Below are positions 5,723-7,098 of a stretch of 7,098 nucleotides of DNA, one piece after another. Origin of the DNA: Moraxella equi (GTDB lineage Bacteria; Pseudomonadota; Gammaproteobacteria; Pseudomonadales; Moraxellaceae); the NCBI RefSeq assembly GCF_002027555.1, contig NZ_MXAP01000114.1, positions 1-7,098 on the forward strand, read 5' to 3'. The notes beneath the pieces were generated by a model, which saw nothing but the letters and a program-made list of their open reading frames with translations, searched no databases and was not told where the DNA came from. The position numbers and the translations under genes are program-made. The first letter of the stretch is position 1, and each line of letters opens with the position of its first letter.

Positions 5723-6319
5723 ATGACCATCATTTACCTGCACGGACTAGATTCCGACCCCAACGCTAATAAAGCCATCATCACCGCCGACCATGCCAAA
5801 GGACTTGGCATAGACACCCTACGCCCTGATTTAAACTGTCCGCCTGATGACGTGGTTGCTAAGCTATTGAATTTAATCAAAGAAAATCCCAATGCCGTAC
5901 TTGTCGGTTCGTCTTTGGGTGGGTATTTTGCCACATTGTTGTCCGACATGACAGGCACGCCTGCGGTACTGCTAAACCCGAGCATACGCCCTGATTTGAG
6001 CTTTCAGCGATTTTTAATGGACAATTTTGACGGACAAACGCTCACAGACGATACCGTCATCTACACCACGACAGGGTGCTGGCAGATTCGCTATGGGGAT
6101 TTGGCGTGGTTTGAAAAGCACCGTTTAACTGCAAAAAATCCCCAAAAAATCAAAGTGCTATTAAAAATGGGTGATGAGCTGTTGGACGCCCACGCCACCC
6201 AAGCATTTTTTGAAAGTTGTGGGGCGGACGTTGTCGCCCAAGACGGGGGCGACCATAGAATGAGTGATTATAAAGAGCAGGTAGGATTGGTGCTTGAATG
6301 GGTTAGGGCGTTTAACTAA
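5723..6319 (+). CDS. YqiA-like alpha/beta-hydrolase (putative esterase)
   Basis: The predicted 198-residue cytoplasmic protein is close in size to E. coli YqiA (193). It has the same layout: N-terminal MTIIYLHGLDSDPNANKA (the LHG oxyanion segment), the nucleophile elbow GSSLGG at residues 62-67 with Ser64 as nucleophile, NPSIRP at 85-90, acid-residue motif GDELLD (150-155; Asp151 or Asp155), and catalytic His178 in GGDHRMSDY. YqiA is described as an esterase acting on short acyl esters; the physiological substrate is unclear. The frame is open from a TTG at 5615 and from ATGs at 5633 and 5708. I chose ATG 5723 because it reproduces the family N-terminus and the upstream residues look unconserved. 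ATG 5708 (five codons earlier) is the main alternative. No Shine-Dalgarno sequence is evident for any. The stop TAA overlaps the convergent Kef gene's stop by 8 bp. Confidence 0.88.
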   Translation: MTIIYLHGLDSDPNANKAIITADHAKGLGIDTLRPDLNCPPDDVVAKLLNLIKENPNAVLVGSSLGGYFATLLSDMTGTPAVLLNPSIRPDLSFQRFLMDNFDGQTLTDDTVIYTTTGCWQIRYGDLAWFEKHRLTAKNPQKIKVLLKMGDELLDAHATQAFFESCGADVVAQDGGDHRMSDYKEQVGLVLEWVRAFN

Positions 6320-6956
6320 TCCCTTTCTTCGTTCTCGTCCAGCATTCAGGGTCTTCTTGCCAGTCCACGCTCTCGCCACGGCGTATTGCACTCATCATCT
6401 CGTGCGTTTCTTCTCGTAAGCCCTTGATAAGATTCATCATTTCATCATTATCATAGACCGACACGGCGGGGTCATACAGATAGGACGCACGCCCTAAATG
6501 ATGCCGTTCACGAGCTTCATAGAATTTGGACAGCTCACGAGCTTTTTCACGAGACAGACCAAGCTGTTCAAGCACAATTCGACCGCTACGAATGGCAGAA
6601 TCCGCCGTCTCTCTGATGATATAATTCGCCCCCGCATGGTGCAAATCAAAGGTGTGGCGAGCGTCATATGCCCGAGCCAAAATCGTCAAATGCGGATAAT
6701 GACGGCGGATAAAATGAATAATATCCATGGACGCTTGTTCATTGGTAAGGCAGATGACGAGCATTTTGGCGTTTTTTAGTCCGATGCTTTTTAGCATTTC
6801 AAGGCGTGTGGCATCGCCATAATAGGTCTGTATGCCAAACTTAGCAAGCCCTTCAATCATCTCCACATGGCTGTCAATCACGGTGGTATTAAACCCGCAC
6901 GCCATAAGTAGGCTATTGACCTGTTGCCCAAAGCGACCATGCCCCAAAATCACCAC
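6312..6956 (-). CDS. Kef-type CPA2 antiporter, C-terminal RCK domain (5'-truncated)
   Basis: The 214-residue reading frame is the C-terminal cytoplasmic part of a KefB/KefC-like monovalent cation:proton antiporter (CPA2 family). It is a Rossmann-fold TrkA-N/RCK domain that binds dinucleotide and, in Kef proteins, responds to glutathione adducts. GHGRFG (residues 5-10) is the nucleotide-binding glycine loop, Asp28 in VIDSH ends the second strand, and YYGDATR (45-51) and ILARAYD (92-98) are typical Kef RCK segments. The helical tail (about 130-200) includes FYEARERHHLG and ends EDPECWTRTKKGIS. The nominal start is GTG 6956, but this is only where the frame begins after an in-frame TGA (6968-6966). 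The real protein should carry about a dozen transmembrane helices upstream, and their last piece lies in another frame at 6953-7030. I treat it as the 3' part of a frameshifted, window-truncated gene. Which Kef subtype it is cannot be settled. Confidence 0.85.
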   Translation of the reverse strand: MVILGHGRFGQQVNSLLMACGFNTTVIDSHVEMIEGLAKFGIQTYYGDATRLEMLKSIGLKNAKMLVICLTNEQASMDIIHFIRRHYPHLTILARAYDARHTFDLHHAGANYIIRETADSAIRSGRIVLEQLGLSREKARELSKFYEARERHHLGRASYLYDPAVSVYDNDEMMNLIKGLREETHEMMSAIRRGESVDWQEDPECWTRTKKGIS

Positions 6957-7030
6957 TTTATTTTTTCATAAATGACAAAGTAAAGTGGCGTTAAAATCAT
7001 GGATAAAGCGACCACCAGTAGGGTTTTACC
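6953..7030 (-). pseudogene. Frameshifted fragment: last transmembrane helix of the Kef antiporter
   Basis: Translating the minus strand from 7030 gives GKTLLVVALSMILTPLYF and then VIYEK. This is the characteristic last membrane helix of Kef/CPA2 antiporters (VVALSMILTPL). The frame then runs ATA AAG TGG TGA, stopping at 6952-6950. Adding one A to the six-A run at 6966-6961 would join this frame to the RCK frame and give VIYEKNKVVILGHGRFG. The break is therefore a single-base deletion in a homopolymer, real or a sequencing error. Even after joining, the charged linker usually found between the membrane and RCK domains is nearly absent. Upstream of 7030 the similarity fades. Confidence 0.65.
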
Positions 7031-7098
7031 CCCCCCAAACCTTAAAACAACATCCACCCCCCCATATCCCCATAACCATCCACCAATCACTACTTATA
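7021..7098. other. Degraded right-edge sequence with G/C homopolymers
   Basis: This stretch should encode the penultimate helices of the Kef membrane domain. Instead it contains runs of eight C (7029-7036) and seven C, with CA-rich low-complexity sequence. Its minus-strand translation is Gly/Trp-rich, unlike Kef, with a stop at 7096-7094. It looks like poor-quality sequence at a contig end, though true gene decay cannot be excluded. No other feature is seen here. Confidence 0.5.

Noticed and set aside
1..7098. CRISPR array, defence island, phage or transposase genes, tRNA or rRNA
   Set aside because: No regularly spaced repeats, no such protein motifs and no recognisable RNA-gene sequence were found. 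The genes are housekeeping or conserved hypothetical.

Overview
The window looks like a chromosomal segment of a Moraxellaceae gammaproteobacterium, most likely Moraxella. This rests on the character of the PlsB, TesB, DUF1615 and Kef-type proteins, the moderate GC content with AT-rich intergenic gaps, and a short palindromic interspersed repeat at the left end. The genus is an inference from remembered protein families; no search was run.

Layout from left to right. Positions 1-157 are non-coding and hold a roughly 67-bp imperfect inverted repeat (25-91). Positions 158-2800 (minus) encode an 880-residue glycerol-3-phosphate acyltransferase, PlsB. A 141-bp gap (2801-2941) carries two back-to-back extended -10 promoters around a 13-bp palindrome. 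Positions 2942-3892 (plus) encode a TesB-type acyl-CoA thioesterase II. A 104-bp gap has an extended -10 promoter followed by a nine-T tract inside a small hairpin. Positions 3997-5163 (plus) encode a DUF1615 lipoprotein with motifs resembling lytic transglycosylases. A 118-bp A-rich gap separates it from a convergent DUF1289 four-cysteine protein (5282-5551, minus). Next is a divergently oriented YqiA-like alpha/beta-hydrolase (5723-6319, plus). Its stop codon overlaps the stop codon of a convergent Kef-type cation:proton antiporter (6312 to the right edge, minus). The Kef gene is broken at a poly-A tract near 6960, and its membrane-domain part is truncated and degraded toward 7098.

Functionally, plsB and tesB both act on activated fatty acids. 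PlsB starts phospholipid synthesis by acylating glycerol-3-phosphate, while TesB hydrolyses acyl-CoA. Their shared divergent control region suggests joint or mutually exclusive transcription. The remaining genes (envelope lipoprotein, DUF1289, esterase, Kef) are single-gene units without a clear common pathway. They alternate in strand, so there is no long operon.

This is mostly an ordinary housekeeping region. I see no defence system, mobile cargo, CRISPR array, biosynthetic cluster, tRNA or rRNA. The points worth a second look are the plsB/tesB control region, the G-plus-T9 start of the DUF1615 transcript, the transglycosylase-like motifs in DUF1615, the interspersed repeat, and the broken Kef gene at what may be a contig end.
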